Positions 43,301 to 58,300 of a stretch of 64,000 nt of DNA are shown one piece after another (within the stretch, counting starts at the first letter, position 1; the number at the start of each line of letters is the position of its first letter). Position numbers and translations under genes: made by a program. Source of the stretch: Spisula solida (lineage: Eukaryota; Mollusca; Bivalvia; Venerida; Mactridae); assembly GCA_947247005.1 (NCBI GenBank), contig OX365944.1, positions 57,952,096 through 58,016,095 of the forward strand, written 5' to 3'. The notes under the pieces are model-generated. The model was not told where the DNA came from. It saw only the letters and a program-made list of their open reading frames with translations, and ran no database searches.

Positions 43301-46300
43301 GTTTTATGTACTGGTTTTCAATAATTACAATTACAACATTGTATGAATAAAATATCCATAAAGCCCACAAAGAGTCACCTGAGCTACAAGCTTACAACAA
43401 ATGCCATAATACAATACAGTAAACTCCCTCAAAATCGGACTCCCTCAAAACCGGAATCCCCATAAAATCGGACAATTTCTTAGGTCCCGTATTTTCTTCT
43501 TATAAAGTTAACTTAAAAAGCTCCCGCAATACCGGACTCTCATAATTCCGGATTCCGGACGGCATTTTCGGTCCGCTGACAAGATTTTTAACGATAGTTA
43601 CTTGCGGAATACCGGACGCGTATATTTGTCTCACCTGACGGAAAACTTAACGTGTACATTTTTCTTGTCTAAAATGTCACTTTGTTAATTGTTAGTTAAA
43701 GAACGTGTCATAACAAAAGGTGCGATTAACAAGTCGTGTTTTTAATGCTTACTCGTAAATTTGCCGCGATGAAATTAAATAATTGCCTAATTACGAACGT
43801 AATAAGAAAACGATCCTTCCATTTGATGTTTTGTTCTTGAGGTAGGTATTGCAATAAACATTTACTGGAACAAAGGATCGTTTAGCCCATCAAAATGTTG
43901 TACTTACGACAAACACTGCACTAAATCGTTTTTAATTGATATGTCTCCAATTAGCTCACACTTGCATTTCGGGATTTGTATGATTGCACTGTCTATGTCA
44001 TTGGATATTTTTGATGGCTAATGAAAAAATGAGCAATTTGAGTACTCATCGATGATAGAATTGAAATATTTGCAGCTCCCTTAATGGTGATGCTCTACAA
44101 AGGTTGCACTGTACATGTAACGTAAACATGTATCATGAAACGCACAGTATATTCCCTATGATAACATATAAAAGTGTACATGATACAGAACTCCCACAAA
44201 ACCGGACCTCCCACAAAACCGGACTTTCGAACCGGTCCGGACAGGGTCCGGTTTTGAGGGAGTTTACTGTACTAATATTCATTCATTAATTACTGATATT
44301 GATTAATATGAACAGCTGTTTCTGAGTACAAGTATGATAATAACATACATGTAATATGACCTAAATAAAAGTGTAGGTCAGGGCCCAATTCCACAAAAAA
44401 ACTTAAGTTATTGCTCAGCTGAGACTGCAAGCTAAACAATAAGACAAGTTATATTTTATGTTCGCAAAAAACAATTAGAACATAAGCATTTATAATGAAG
44501 GTGTTTAAACTGACATATACAACACCTACTCATGTTCTATCCTATACATGAACAAGAGTAGATTATTACAGAAGCATACAGCCAGTCAATAAGGCAATGA
44601 TAATTACGATTTACTAAATCACGCAGATTTTGTAATTCGTGACTAAATATTTAATTATTTATGTAAAAACAATAGTTATCATAAAATGCATGAAAAAAAC
44701 AGTAACAGCCTTAAAGAAACTTTAAACAGACAAACGGTCATATTCTAGGTAACGGTTCAAATGCAAAAAATGTAGAAAATGGTTGATAGATAAAAATATA
44801 CAATAAAGTACAAGACTTCAAATGAATGAATCATGATCTTTAAAACTAGATTGTATTTTGAAATTACCATTTATCATTCAGAAAATATATAGTAATTGTA
44901 TGGTTGTGTGCAGTAGTCTGGAAAACTACTCGTCAAAAATTGTTACGTTTTTATAGTACTGTACTACATTTAATATGCTGATTTAAGTAATGAAACCATC
45001 CATTGTAATCAATCCTTGTTTGATTTGTACCTTTCCTTAGTGAAATGTAAATTGAATGACAATCCAATTTATTTAAGGATAGTACAATACTATTGCAGAG
45101 GAGCAGACACCATATTCCAATTATCCAGCAACATTACAGATGACAGTGAAGTCCAAACTGAAGATAAAAACACCCAAAGAAGAAGAAGAAGAAGATTAAG
45201 AAGAAGAAATGTAGTATAAGAAGAAGAATAATAGGAAAAAGAGAGGAAAGTAGAAGAAGAATAGGAAGAAGAGAGGAAAGTAGAAGAATAATAGGAAGAA
45301 GAACACTAATTATCCAAACACTGCAACAAGGGAAGATAATTCAATTATTATCAATTATCTAATAAGTTGTCTCCCCTGATGTGAAACATGAATACATTGA
45401 GACTAAGGCAATCAATTCCTTTATCAAGTACCAATAAGCTTTAAAATGCAAAAATTCTTGTAAAATACCAGTATGTTCTAAAATAAGTACAAGTACACTT
45501 GGTGAACTAAGATTTAGGATTGTAAAATATGTTACTTCTAGAAGCTTAAAGTGCATTCATGTTCATAACAGACACAATGACACACTATATCTGGCGTGAC
45601 AGAACAACTAGGAGAAAATTATTTACAGATTAGTAGTATTTATAAAGCATGTGCATGTAAGTTAGTTACGCTTTCATCTCATGTAATAAATTGACTAGGC
45701 GTCCCTTTGGCGCAACAAGGTTGTAACTTACTATATTCTAAATAGTGAGTTACAACCTTGTTGCATCGAAGGGACTCGAATATTACGTAAATCAGTACAA
45801 CAGGAAGAATTCAATAATAATATTCTTGAACTAATATAAGTACATATGAGCACTTCTATATGCACTTACACTCGGAAACCACAGTATGAGAATTACGTAT
45901 ACATTTGATGTAATATATCTATGATATGCTCCATAATTGTAACACCCTTCAAGTGGTTACAGTAGTCAATAACGTACGTACAGCCTGTTGGTATCTATTG
46001 GTAATATCAAATAACAAGGAAGAAGAACGCCTTAAATAACGTCATACAATATATTATCAATAAATTATAAAGACATTGCTACAATTTTCAAGACATATTA
46101 TATATATATGCCAAAATTAACTAAAAATGAAAATGTTTATAGCACTTACGTGACAGTAAATTTAAAATGTAATGCCATGAAAAACAAATGAAGTGTCTTA
46201 ATAATGTCTGATTTATACCAATAATTTCAAAGTAATATATTGAACAAGAATTTCCGGTACTAATCAGCATAAGAAGCTATTGATTCTGGTATTAATTTTA

Positions 46301-49300
46301 ATGAAAACACTGTTCATGAGTGTATACAGTATAGAATTCCTTGAGTCTGAAAGAACTTATACATGCTATTTGTGAATTCTACTATTGAAACCATTGATCT
46401 ATACTGTAATTAATATTGATATAATGTATTTCACCATATTCAGGAACGTTATGTTGTCTGCATAGGTGGTAAAATATGACATAGGATGCTGTTTTATATG
46501 ATTTAGGAGAATGTATGGCATCTATATACCTGGTAAGACAATCTTTGACAGCTTCCTCGATAGCCTAGTGGTTCAGCATCAACTTCGAGGGCGGGAGGTG
46601 TTGGGTTTGTGACCCAGGCTGCGTCATACCAAAGCTAGGGATTTGCTGTCCAAGAGATTTGAACAGAAAGAAGCAAAACACCACTCTTGCAGTCATTATT
46701 AAATTTTGATTCAACATTTTTCCTTTCAGTTTCACTTTGTTTAGTTATAAACTTTGATTCTACCAGAAATAGCAGTAACATACCAGCAGGGATTATATAC
46801 TTCAGTCATGTTCAATATGCAAGTCATGATGTTGTTTTTTCCCATAAAGACAAGTTCTAAAAAATCCAATATACATATTTATTTCAAACGGTTACCGTGA
46901 CGACAAGGTAATACAATACAAACATACAATACCTGAACAACAGCAGGATCATTAACATACATTGATCAGAGTGTAACATACAAAGAATAAAGTCACCATT
47001 CAATGTACATGTACTACATCACAAGGGTCGTTCAATATACTCGTAGACTGGGTTCACAAGTTTAATTCCCAATGACACGAGAAAAACAAACTACACCACA
47101 TTTACTACAGTTAGAACAGACATTTGGACAAAATTGCAGAAAATATTGCATGAACAAACACATTTTACAAAAAAGAAACGGTAGAAAATATGATTCATTG
47201 AATATGGTGAATGACCCTCGTACATACAGTAATGTATATCAAACATTAATGTCGGGTAACCATGATGTATGCACTCAGTTTACATATTGTAACATTTGAT
47301 GCATGTCTTAATTACATGTAAGAAACGTCTATGTTCAATTACTACAGTAATCAATTATTACCTAATATGGTAATGATATATATAATTATAATGACGTTTG
47401 CTGGTATATAATTAATGTTTACATTTGGGTAATGGATAAAAGTCAGTGACTGAGACAACATACGCCTTATAGATACATTTAAAATGTGAATTATTGTTGT
47501 TTAGTTTAAGGCCATAATAAATTCAATGGCTTGATAATCATCCAAATTTTTCTTAAAATGAAGATGTCAACTAAAGACACCGAAGTGGTAATTGTATAGC
47601 TTCACAATCAAGGTAGGTTAAGCTAGGTTATCATAATTTTACTATAAAAATGAAGATGAAAAGATTTCAAAGTCATGTTTTTCCAAAAATGTTTTTTTGC
47701 TTCCAGTTTTACTGATAATTTGCTTCCTTTTGACAGTTTCAACACACAGGAATGACAGATTGAGATCAAGTTTAGGTTTAAAGTTTCAACAACAGTATTT
47801 CAGTCATGTGGAGACAACCCTCTTAAGCACAATACCCTGACACCCAAGTCAACCCAGTTTCCTGGAACTTTACCTACCTGACACCCAAGTCAACCTGCAG
47901 TTTCCTGGAACTTGACCCATATATGCTAAGCATCAAGCATTGAGAGAGCTTAAATATACCAGTACCATTTTTAATAATTCTAGTATTTTGTGGCCTGGGA
48001 TGAATGACCTGAAACCTATACTGTTCCTGATGTGGACGTTCTAATCACTTGACCAGCAGGAAAGTTCAATGACAGATTAAACCATTCCTTTCGACTGAGG
48101 GGAATAGAGTGACATGCCAAATGGTTCTGAGTCCAGGGGATAGACTTTGGTTGGAGGTTTAATCTGTACTGAATGAAAATGACATACATGCCAATCAACT
48201 ACGATCCCACTCCTTCACTATCAAAAGGATGGGGATTTAACTAAACTGCAATAAAAATTTGTCTGTTTTTTGTGGGGTAAAATGAAGAGAATCATATCAT
48301 ATCAAATGGCATTTTATTATATGTGTAAGATAGTCACTTGACATGAAGGTATTTGTGGAGTTTTTCATATAGTTTTCTCTTTAAAATGAAAATATGAGAA
48401 TTAGACTTTTATATATTAATCAAATATGTAAACGTACACCCACAGAGAATATACCGGTAAACGAAATACCCCATAAATGTGTCATAACCACAGTAAAACA
48501 TAATGATATATATATCAAGTGTAATACAATTTATTTAATGGTGTCCAACGTGTATAACACAAGTGATTGGCTTATTTTTTCTACGCAAGTCATCCATAGT
48601 ACCGTTATACTTATACATCCTTGAGTAAGTAAATCGCCAACCTGTATTTTATTATATAGTACATTGGGTGACTAGTTGTTCTATTTTTATTGTATTTCAT
48701 GTCACTGTAGCATGAAATCTCTACATATTGGATAATATTATACCATACAGTAATATGACTATTGTAATCTTATTAGCCCAAGGAGTGAAAATCGATTCAT
48801 TCACCAAGTTAAATACTATGACTATATGCTATAGAGTACATTACATCTACATGACAGATTTAAATGGCTCAATGAAACCAACAACAAATGGCAAATTATC
48901 TAAAATTTACTATGATAAGAAAACAGTTATTTGCCCCTGGCAGTAGACATTTGGTCAAACTAGTTTATTTACATACTGTACCCGAGTCAAGTTATATTCC
49001 CTTGTAGGGTAGGTTCAACCTTTTAAGTAACTAGACAACATTTTGTGGTAAATTTTCAATTAGATTGTTATTTTATTTTGCTTTTTATGTCAAATCGATA
49101 TTATTTCAGTCATATTTTCGAACTGGCTGAACCGGAGTATGAGAACATTTTCGGATACATGTATATACATACTACAATGGAGGCTGTAAAAGTAAAAACC
49201 TGAGTACCGTATAATTATCAAGCACAGGACGATTTTGTTGCAGTCTTGGATTCAACCTACCGTAACAACCCACAATAAGCTAGGCAGGCACTCGATCTTA

Positions 49301-52300
49301 CCATTTAATATAGAAAACTACTGCTTTTATAATACTTAGTACACATCCTTTCATACAAACATTACAAAATAAAGTAGAATGAGTAAGGAAATTAGAGATG
49401 TTAGTTTGGTGTTGAGAAAAAATATTTACTTCAATAAAGGTACAAAAATTTACTGGGAGAATAAAAGGGGTTACCCTTCTGGGGCACGAAAAAAAGTAGT
49501 ATTCTTTCAGAATCACAATTCTTTCACTTTCACATTCACATCACTTTTAATAACTTCCTTAAAGAAAATATTGAAGTAAAATATTAATAACCAAGAAATC
49601 AACAAGATGGTGGGAATTTTATGACATTGTCAAGTTGTTTATGGTGTCTAATAAACAGAAAATTTGTTTGTAGATGTGTACAAATATGAAATATGACCGC
49701 ATAAACATCAAAAGTTGGACACAAGTTATTAACTCATCCATCTGTTTGAAACACTTTGATTGCATAGTTGCAATGTAGCAAAACTTATTGAGGGATTTTT
49801 TATAAAAACATTTGGTTTTTATTATCATTATACAAGCATAAAGCTGTTTTTAGACATCTAATATTGTCAAATCTCATATCACAGGTTGTGAGATTTAGAC
49901 ACGAGCTTTACGTTTAAATCTGATAACCAGCAATACTCGTTTCTATCCTATACACAATTGAAATGAATTCAGTCTGATTGAAGTATGTTAAATAATGAAA
50001 TTCGGACCCACGGGTGTCGGAATTACATTCAATGCCAATCTCAAGGTCATGCAATTATTGAACTCAAGTAAGCATGGTTCAGTAGATAATATTCTCAACT
50101 ACAGATCGAGAAGCTGGGCCATGGCACATGGTCATTTCTAAAGCACTCCACCCAACGTTGGTAACCTAAAGGTCATTAGTCTTCGTATATGGGTGCTTAA
50201 GTACACTTCACATGTTAAAGAACCAAGAAGTCTATTTCAGAAAACGCTAGGGTGTCGTACATGCATTCCTTATATAACACAACTAAATCTTCCCTCAATA
50301 TTGGAGATCATTGGTCTACTTGGCATGAAAAAATCTGAATGACCACGCAATTGAATGCAAACATTACACAACTTCACTAAAACTAGTATAGTTCGCCGGG
50401 GATAACTCTAACCTTATCAATAAACAAACAAAGCAATTAAATTATAAACACTGTACGGTCGAATGGCCACCAGTTATCAGTGTAGATTTAAAGAGTATAT
50501 CATTAAAAGTGTACAAGCACAAGATTGAACAAAAATGAATATCGAAAATGTATTTAATTTTCATTTTTATTTGTAAACAAAGGCTAGTGTTATCTCCGGC
50601 GAACTATATGTAAAAGTGACTTAAGCTCGGAGTTTGAGATTGACAACAGGTATAAAACAAATTTGGAAATTCTACATATAAATGAGTAAGATAATACTTT
50701 AATTAGATTTAATGACAGACTGACAGTGCTGTGTGGGGATATGTATATAAATTAGGACACAATAATTATCTCAGGCCTTTCATCATCACAAAGAGTTTAC
50801 TGCATTAAATTGTGCATGTTACATTCGAATGTATTCAATAACCCTCTATATATCTCCAAAGTGTGTAAAATTGCACTTAAATGTAATTTTATGATCATAA
50901 ATGTGACAAAATGAGTCAGTTTGTATAAGGTACATGTGGTCGAACAATGAAAGAATTTAGTTCTGATACAACTATACACACCAATCAAGTACGGAATAGA
51001 ACCATATACTTGTAGCAGATTATTTTCACGAAGTCTGTAAAAACAATTTTTAATTTAAAGAAAATTAATCTACTGCAAATACTATTAACTATCAAATACT
51101 AGTGCACATCGCACACTTTAAGGTTAAAAGTCGTTACAATTATATAAGCAAAATCAAGGAGCTATATTGGATTAATGACAGCTGCCTGTTAAGCTCATGC
51201 AGTGGGTAGATTTTCTTGACTTCCGCTAGTACATGTAGTGTTAAAGAGGGGGTCACCAGGGTTTGATCCTACAAAGGACGATGTTTTCTTCTTGATTCAC
51301 AAAATTGGTGGTACAGACGTTTTATGATTCCCAATAAATGTACAGGGTGTTAATAAAGTTTGGTCTCAAAATTTAAATCCATATCAAGTTGTGCTTTGTA
51401 CAAATTTCCATTTTATACTCTAATAGCTTCATTTAATGCCAAAAAGATTAGAACAATGGAAGACCCCCCTGGAATGTAATTTCTTCTGAGGTCAGAAAAA
51501 TAAACTATTGAGAACAAACTTTTTTAACACCCTGACTAGACTAGAGCATAATAAACAAATTGCCATTGATACATAGTGGTCATATGTTAGCTGACCAACT
51601 ATTGATACACCGTTATCTTTTATTGTTGTTCAAACCCTGCAGGCAATGTAATGTTATCAGCTGACAAGACAATGAACAATGAAGGAACTTTTTAGTTGAA
51701 GATAAACACGATAGTTAGACACATTGTCACGGCTAAAATAACACTGAGATTCCTATCCTTCTAAACCACCTTATAACCAAATATATTGCATTGATGATAA
51801 CACTATAGCCTTTGTTTACAAATAACACTTAAAATTAGATGCATTTTAGATGTCCGTTTTTGTTCAGTTTTGTGCATAATCACTTTTAATGCAGAATTAT
51901 ACTCTTTCAATCTATGCTGGTTAACCATGCAGTGTTCATATCATCCATGTTTATTTATTGATAAGGCTAGAGTTATCTACTCATACTTTTTGTATGACAC
52001 TGTGATAACTTAGATCTATTAAAAAAGTTCTATAAGTACCAAACTTTATTACCCACAGAAATGGTGCTGTGGTATCGAAATGTTGGGAGTGTGCTTCTTG
52101 ATGTCATGAACATAGAGTGACATCACTGACGTCATCCTGTCTTACAGAGTGTTCGCTGGGTCAGCATTATTGCCCCTGTTGAAACCCTGGACTACTGTAC
52201 ATGCTTTTGATCATAATTCAAGTTAAACTGTATAAAGATGAAACATTCCCCTTTTAGTTCATGCAGATTGTGATATATGTGTTATTAAACTATAGCAATT

Positions 52301-55300
52301 GTATGATAATAATAATAAATCATGTTTATTTTTGGATCATCCCTCTCATATTATGTCTGATTTCCAAGTATAAGACAGTTTATTGTCTGATTGTATTAAC
52401 AAGAAGTTCGGATTTTGAATACTTGTAGATAAGTTTCTCAACAAGGAAGTTTTCAAACCAGGCGATTTATCTCAACTATCTGACTTTAAATACTTCAGTA
52501 CCAGATAGTAGCAACTGAAGTGTAACAAATAGTCTCATATACAATAATGTTTCAAATATGTGTAATATAATATAATTATATATCAGGCGACAGAGATATA
52601 CCGGGTATCAAAACCTTGTAACTCTTATTTCCCACTCACCATGCTATAATTTTCTAGCTTTTCAAAAGGAACAACAAGAGCTGTCCACAAACAGCGCGCT
52701 CCACTATTGGCAGCGCCATGCTGGGGTAGTACAATCATTAAATAATATATAATTATATAAACAAAATGCTTCATAACGGCAGCATTTACGTCTAGATGTT
52801 GGGGCTTCTAAGTCGAAAAATGGGGGATATTTTGGACAAATTATGCAGGACAATTACCTACTCATGTGTAGGTCCTCTTGGTCATGAAGGTTAACAAATA
52901 AGCATTTCTTAGTCCAAAAGGGGGCATAATTTCAACAAAATGCTAAATAGTTATCTTCTCCTGTGTAGGGGTCGGGGTCATGATGGTGAACAAGTATGCA
53001 AAGTATCAAAGCAACATACCAATGCACTTTGAACAAATTAGAGGTTAAAAAACCTGTACCTAAACTTTAACATTTGCATTTACAAGTCCAACAGGGGGCA
53101 TAATTTCAACAAAATGCTTGAAAGAGTTACCCACCCCTGTGTAGGGGTTGGGGTCATGATGGTGAACAAGTATGTAAAGCAATATGTGAATGCACTTTGA
53201 AAATATTAGAGGTAAAAAAACCAGTACCTAAACTTTAACATTTGCACTAAGTTGAAAAAGGGGGCATCATTTCACCAAAATGCTTAATAGAGTTACCTAC
53301 CCCAGTGTATGGGTTGGGTTCATGATGGTGAACAAGTATGCTAAGTATCAAAGCAATATGTCAATGCACTATGAAGATATTAGAGGTTAAAAAACCTGTA
53401 CCTAAACTTTAACATTTGCACTATTTGCACTAAGTAGAAAAAGGGGGCATAATTTCAACAAAATGCCTGATAGAGTTACCTACTCCTGCATATGGGTTGG
53501 GGTCATGGTGGCAAACAAGTATGCAAAGTATGAAAGCTATATCTCAAAGGACTTAGAGAATATAAGAGGTTAAAAAACCTGTACCTAAACTTTAACAAAA
53601 ATGTTACACCGACGCCAACGTCGACGCTCGGGTGACTACAATAGCACCCCTTATTATACAAATAGTGGAGCTAAAAACTTATATTTTCATTCACAAAAGA
53701 CTTCTTTTTCCTTAATTTGGCGCCTGAGAGAAAAGGGTGACAGTTGACAAACATATTTCAGGCAATATTTTGTGTTTGCCTTTATTAAGGAAAACAAAAC
53801 TACAGAACTATTGAAATTCTGTCTCAACTTTAATTTCAGACAAATTTGGGTCAATAAAAAAAGTAACATCTTGCATTGGGATTTGAGATTGTTACAAAAT
53901 ACAAACCTAAAGAATCACAAGATTTTGCTGTGTCATAATTTATGTTAAAGAAATAAATAAGTACAGAGCTACATGTACAATATTTAAATTGAAGGTGCCA
54001 TTAACATGATAATATGTTTGAATGTTACTTTTTTATATGTATGGCATTTACATACATGTGGGGATGCATATGGAAGCATCACGCACCCATGACTGGGTTT
54101 ACTAAAATGTGACAATATAACTGTACTAAATGAGGTAAAAGTTCATTAGTATGAGAAATGATGTGGCTATTACCAGTATACCAGCTGCAGATATCGGTCA
54201 GCAAAATATTCAGCAAGACTACAGATTTAAGGAGTTCATCGTTTAATGACCGTAACCTTCATTATTTCACAATTTACTTGTAAAACAAGTACTAAATCAG
54301 CTGACCAGAGGCCACAGGACCACTGACCGGAGGCCACATGACCACTGACCGGTATGAATTATGATAGGCTGTATTAATGTTAATATCCAATAAATTTCTA
54401 AACAACTGGCCATGTTTTTTTCCCAGATCATAAATAAGCCTTACATTTAGGCCAGAAAAAATATGTTAGGATTCTGTAAGCAGTTACAGGCAGACAATAG
54501 TTGGTTCAGATGGTTTTTTTTATGTTTTCTTCTCCATAAATATTTAAAAATTCATGATCATGCAGGTCTGTCAATTACTATACCCAATAATCAGAATCTT
54601 AATTTGTATTTTGATAGTCAACAGGTATACAAGCCTAGGTATTGCTCATCTGACAGGAAACTATTTTTTTTGTTTTGGTCTTAGACTTATTAATATGAAG
54701 GTAGCAGAAGTGTTAGTTTATTAACAAGTAACCAAGCAAAAATCTGTTTCATATCAAAATTGAAACATGAAGAACATGTTGGAGGCAGATACTGGTCAAA
54801 TACTGTAAATTATTCCCTGGATCAGTGAATGTTTCACACCAGGGGGACTAGCACTAGTTCTTTCATCTAGTGTTCAATTAACTACATCTGTTCTGGTGAA
54901 AATGTGAGTGCTAAATGATTACAAGTAGAACTGAACAACATTTAACATGTTTGCCCACACTAATATGAATTGCTGTAAATAGTCGTGGAATTCGAGACAA
55001 TTGAAGAAACAATTATTTAAAATACAAAAACTCATTTTTCGTAAAAACAGCAACGAAATGGAATCATCTTCCACAATGACGATTAGTTAGCGCAAAGACA
55101 ATTGAATAACGTAAAAATCAACGATTTTAGTCATTTTTCCTCCCTGCACGGTGTTCCCCACATTTCACTCCCCCAAGTAGATGCAGTGTAATAAACTGAG
55201 GCTATAATTTTGCTTGAAACAACTTTACAAGGGTGTTCTTTTACATTAGGAAATGTTGCATTTTGTCCTAATTATCATACCACCTTGACATTGACCTAGT

Positions 55301-58300
55301 CTCATTATAGTACCTATCATGAAACACCTTAAAATGGCTGGGATAAGGTTTCACCGTTTGAGATATTAAAACAATCCATTTTACCAAAGCTTTATATAGA
55401 AATTAATTAGCGTTGATTTTTGGTTGAAACACAGTAAACAGCTTGAAGCTTGGTGTGGCGCCATGCCCCTATTTCCATACGCCCTGGTGGCCTTTAATCT
55501 GCATATTAGTCCTGTGTGTCCCGAAAAATGCCCTTTTCATACCCCAGTCATGTGCATTTTATCTAAATTGCGTAATAATTCTGTGAAAATCTGATCATTA
55601 CTTAACCATATGGGTTTAGTACATTGACAATTTCACTACGCATGAACAATCGATACAAAATGAAGTTGGTCAATAATTTGCTGGCTTCAGTGGCTTGAAA
55701 GAATTAGGTTGTAAGTGCTACTTACAACTTTGTCAGACTACTACTACTACAACTAATAATAATAATAATATTAACTATTCTTTATGATATCCAACATATT
55801 TGGAATCAGCATCACAATTAATGTCCATCTTATGCACCTATTTTTTTATGAAAATAGGAAAAGGTCACTTGACTTAACAGAAATACTGTGAGTAAAAATG
55901 CTGTTTTTCACAATGAAAGCCTATTCTTCAGACAGTTCATTCTTGTTCTCTCAAAAAAGCATTTTTCACTTATAACCTTATTCTTATAAGCCAGTGAATT
56001 GTTTCATTGTTTTCGATTGAACAATTACCTTTACATCTTTGGTACATGAAACATGATAAGATTAGAGTGTGGTACATTAACATATTGTATATATAATTAG
56101 ATAATTGAATCAGGTTTGTCATGATACCACTAACTTGCCATATAAACGTTTGAACAATGGACAAGGCTGAACCTGGGTTACTTTCAGAGAATCTTAAGTC
56201 TGACGTATACATACAACAAACAAACAAATTTGTTTGGGGTATTGTAATTGATCCAACTTAACAATATTAAGCTACATATAGAGTTACAATGTAGAAGAAA
56301 TTCTGGTATAGATGGCTAGTTAGGAAGCAGTATAAAATGCAATTCCGCGTGTATTATTCCACCTATTTTGATGTGGTTTTCAGCTATGAATCACAAAATT
56401 AGTCCTCTATGATTGTGTATAGTTGTCAGAGAGCTGATTGCTTTGGATCATATTCTATATTTCGTTTTATTTGACAAGGTACTGTGAAGACTATTGGAAT
56501 ATAACATGCAACCTACTTAAATTGTATAAAACCTATACATGTATCATCACTTAATTAGTATTATAGACTTACTTGGAGCACTGAGACTGGTCAAATGTAT
56601 CAATAATTAAACAGCACAGGCTATTAATAAAGCTACAAAGCTGACATTCAATAACAGTCAAAGATGGTTAACAAACAATATGGCCACATTAATCAACACA
56701 GACAACTGCAGTTCCATGCACTAAACACTTTTTAAAAGAACGTTCAACCTGACAAAGAAAAGATGAATAACAATAATAATTTATGTTGAAGTAAATGTAT
56801 ATAGATATAAATGTATTTGTACAAAATATCATCACAGTTGCTTGCAAGATGAAAATTTAAGTACATGTATATACCGGTATACACATTTTAATACAATGAT
56901 GATGCAAACAATTAGGCAGTAAGCGGCTAACTCACTTTATATAGTAATGAGTATCATACATTTATAAACTTGTTATTGAGAGAAAAGTTCATCACAGAAT
57001 TGGCATCACTTACAAGTTATGTTACCAGGAATTGCTAACAAGTGACAGAGTAGAAGAATGACAATGAGACATATGTTACTAACTGATACAGACTGCGAAC
57101 AACAGGGAAACGCCAGATATAGTCAGCAGAACAATGTCAATATAACAACAGTGAAACACCAGATATAGTCAGCAGAACAATGTCAATATAACAACAGTGA
57201 AACACCAGATATATTCAACAGGACAATGTCAATATAACAACAGTGAAACACCAGATATAGTCAGCAGAACAATGTCAATATAACAACAGTGAAACGCCAG
57301 ATATAGTCAGCAGAACAATGTCAATATAACAACAGTGAAACACCAGATATAGTCAGCAGGACAATGTCAATATAACAACAGTGAAACACCAGATATATTC
57401 AACAGGACAATGTCAATATAACAACAGTGAAACGCCAGATATAGTCAGCAGAACAATGTCAATATAACAACAGGGAAACACCAGATATAGTCAGCAGGAC
57501 AATGTCAATATAACAACAGGGAAACACCAGATATAGTCAGCAGGACAATGTCAATATAACAACAGGGAAACACCAGACATAGTCAGCAGGACAATGTCAA
57601 TATAAACAAATGGATATCAACAAAAGTATCATTCAGTTGATGTCAATATTATTTTGATTTTAATTTGTTATCGAACATTTTACTGATACAAATGTTACAT
57701 GATCATCTTTAGGCCAGCAGCATAATATTGACTATTCAATTTCATGCCTTTTACATTTGTAACATAGGTAATAAGATAGTTTTACTGTCAACTCATTGTA
57801 GGTTTACTATTTAAAAGGCTGATACCAAAGTCATATATATGCAGACAATCTCGCTGAACACTTCTAACCATGGCCTTTATACATGTAGAACTTTATAATA
57901 AGTTAACAATAAATTAATGTATGTCAGAAAAGCTGAAAGTATTGCTTTATCTTTGAGTGATAGTAGCCATACATGCCAGATCTCCTGCATCATGCGTGAG
58001 TCTCACACATTTGAGACTCTACTCACGCATGATCCGAGGCCATTTATTTGATCAAATCTCAGGCATTTCTTGGACATACATGTACTTGAACCGGACACTT
58101 TTTGTTTGCATAATAAAAATGATAACAAATATTAGATTGCTTCATGAAGCATGCATGCATGGTATTGTAATAAAGGAAAATAACTGAAAACTGTATGTAA
58201 ATTTTTATAATTTAAGTTTTTGAGCAATGTAAATTTCCCTCATTTTAATGAAATTTCCTGCATTTCCATCACCAATCTCATCATACCATGCAAAGGGTCT

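Noticed and set aside
45016..45219. 67-residue ORF ending in an Arg-rich run
   Set aside because: The Arg run is the translation of an AGA microsatellite; no other support.
57106..57606. CRISPR-like array
   Set aside because: Units are head-to-tail with no unique spacers, in a split-gene animal genome; it is a minisatellite.
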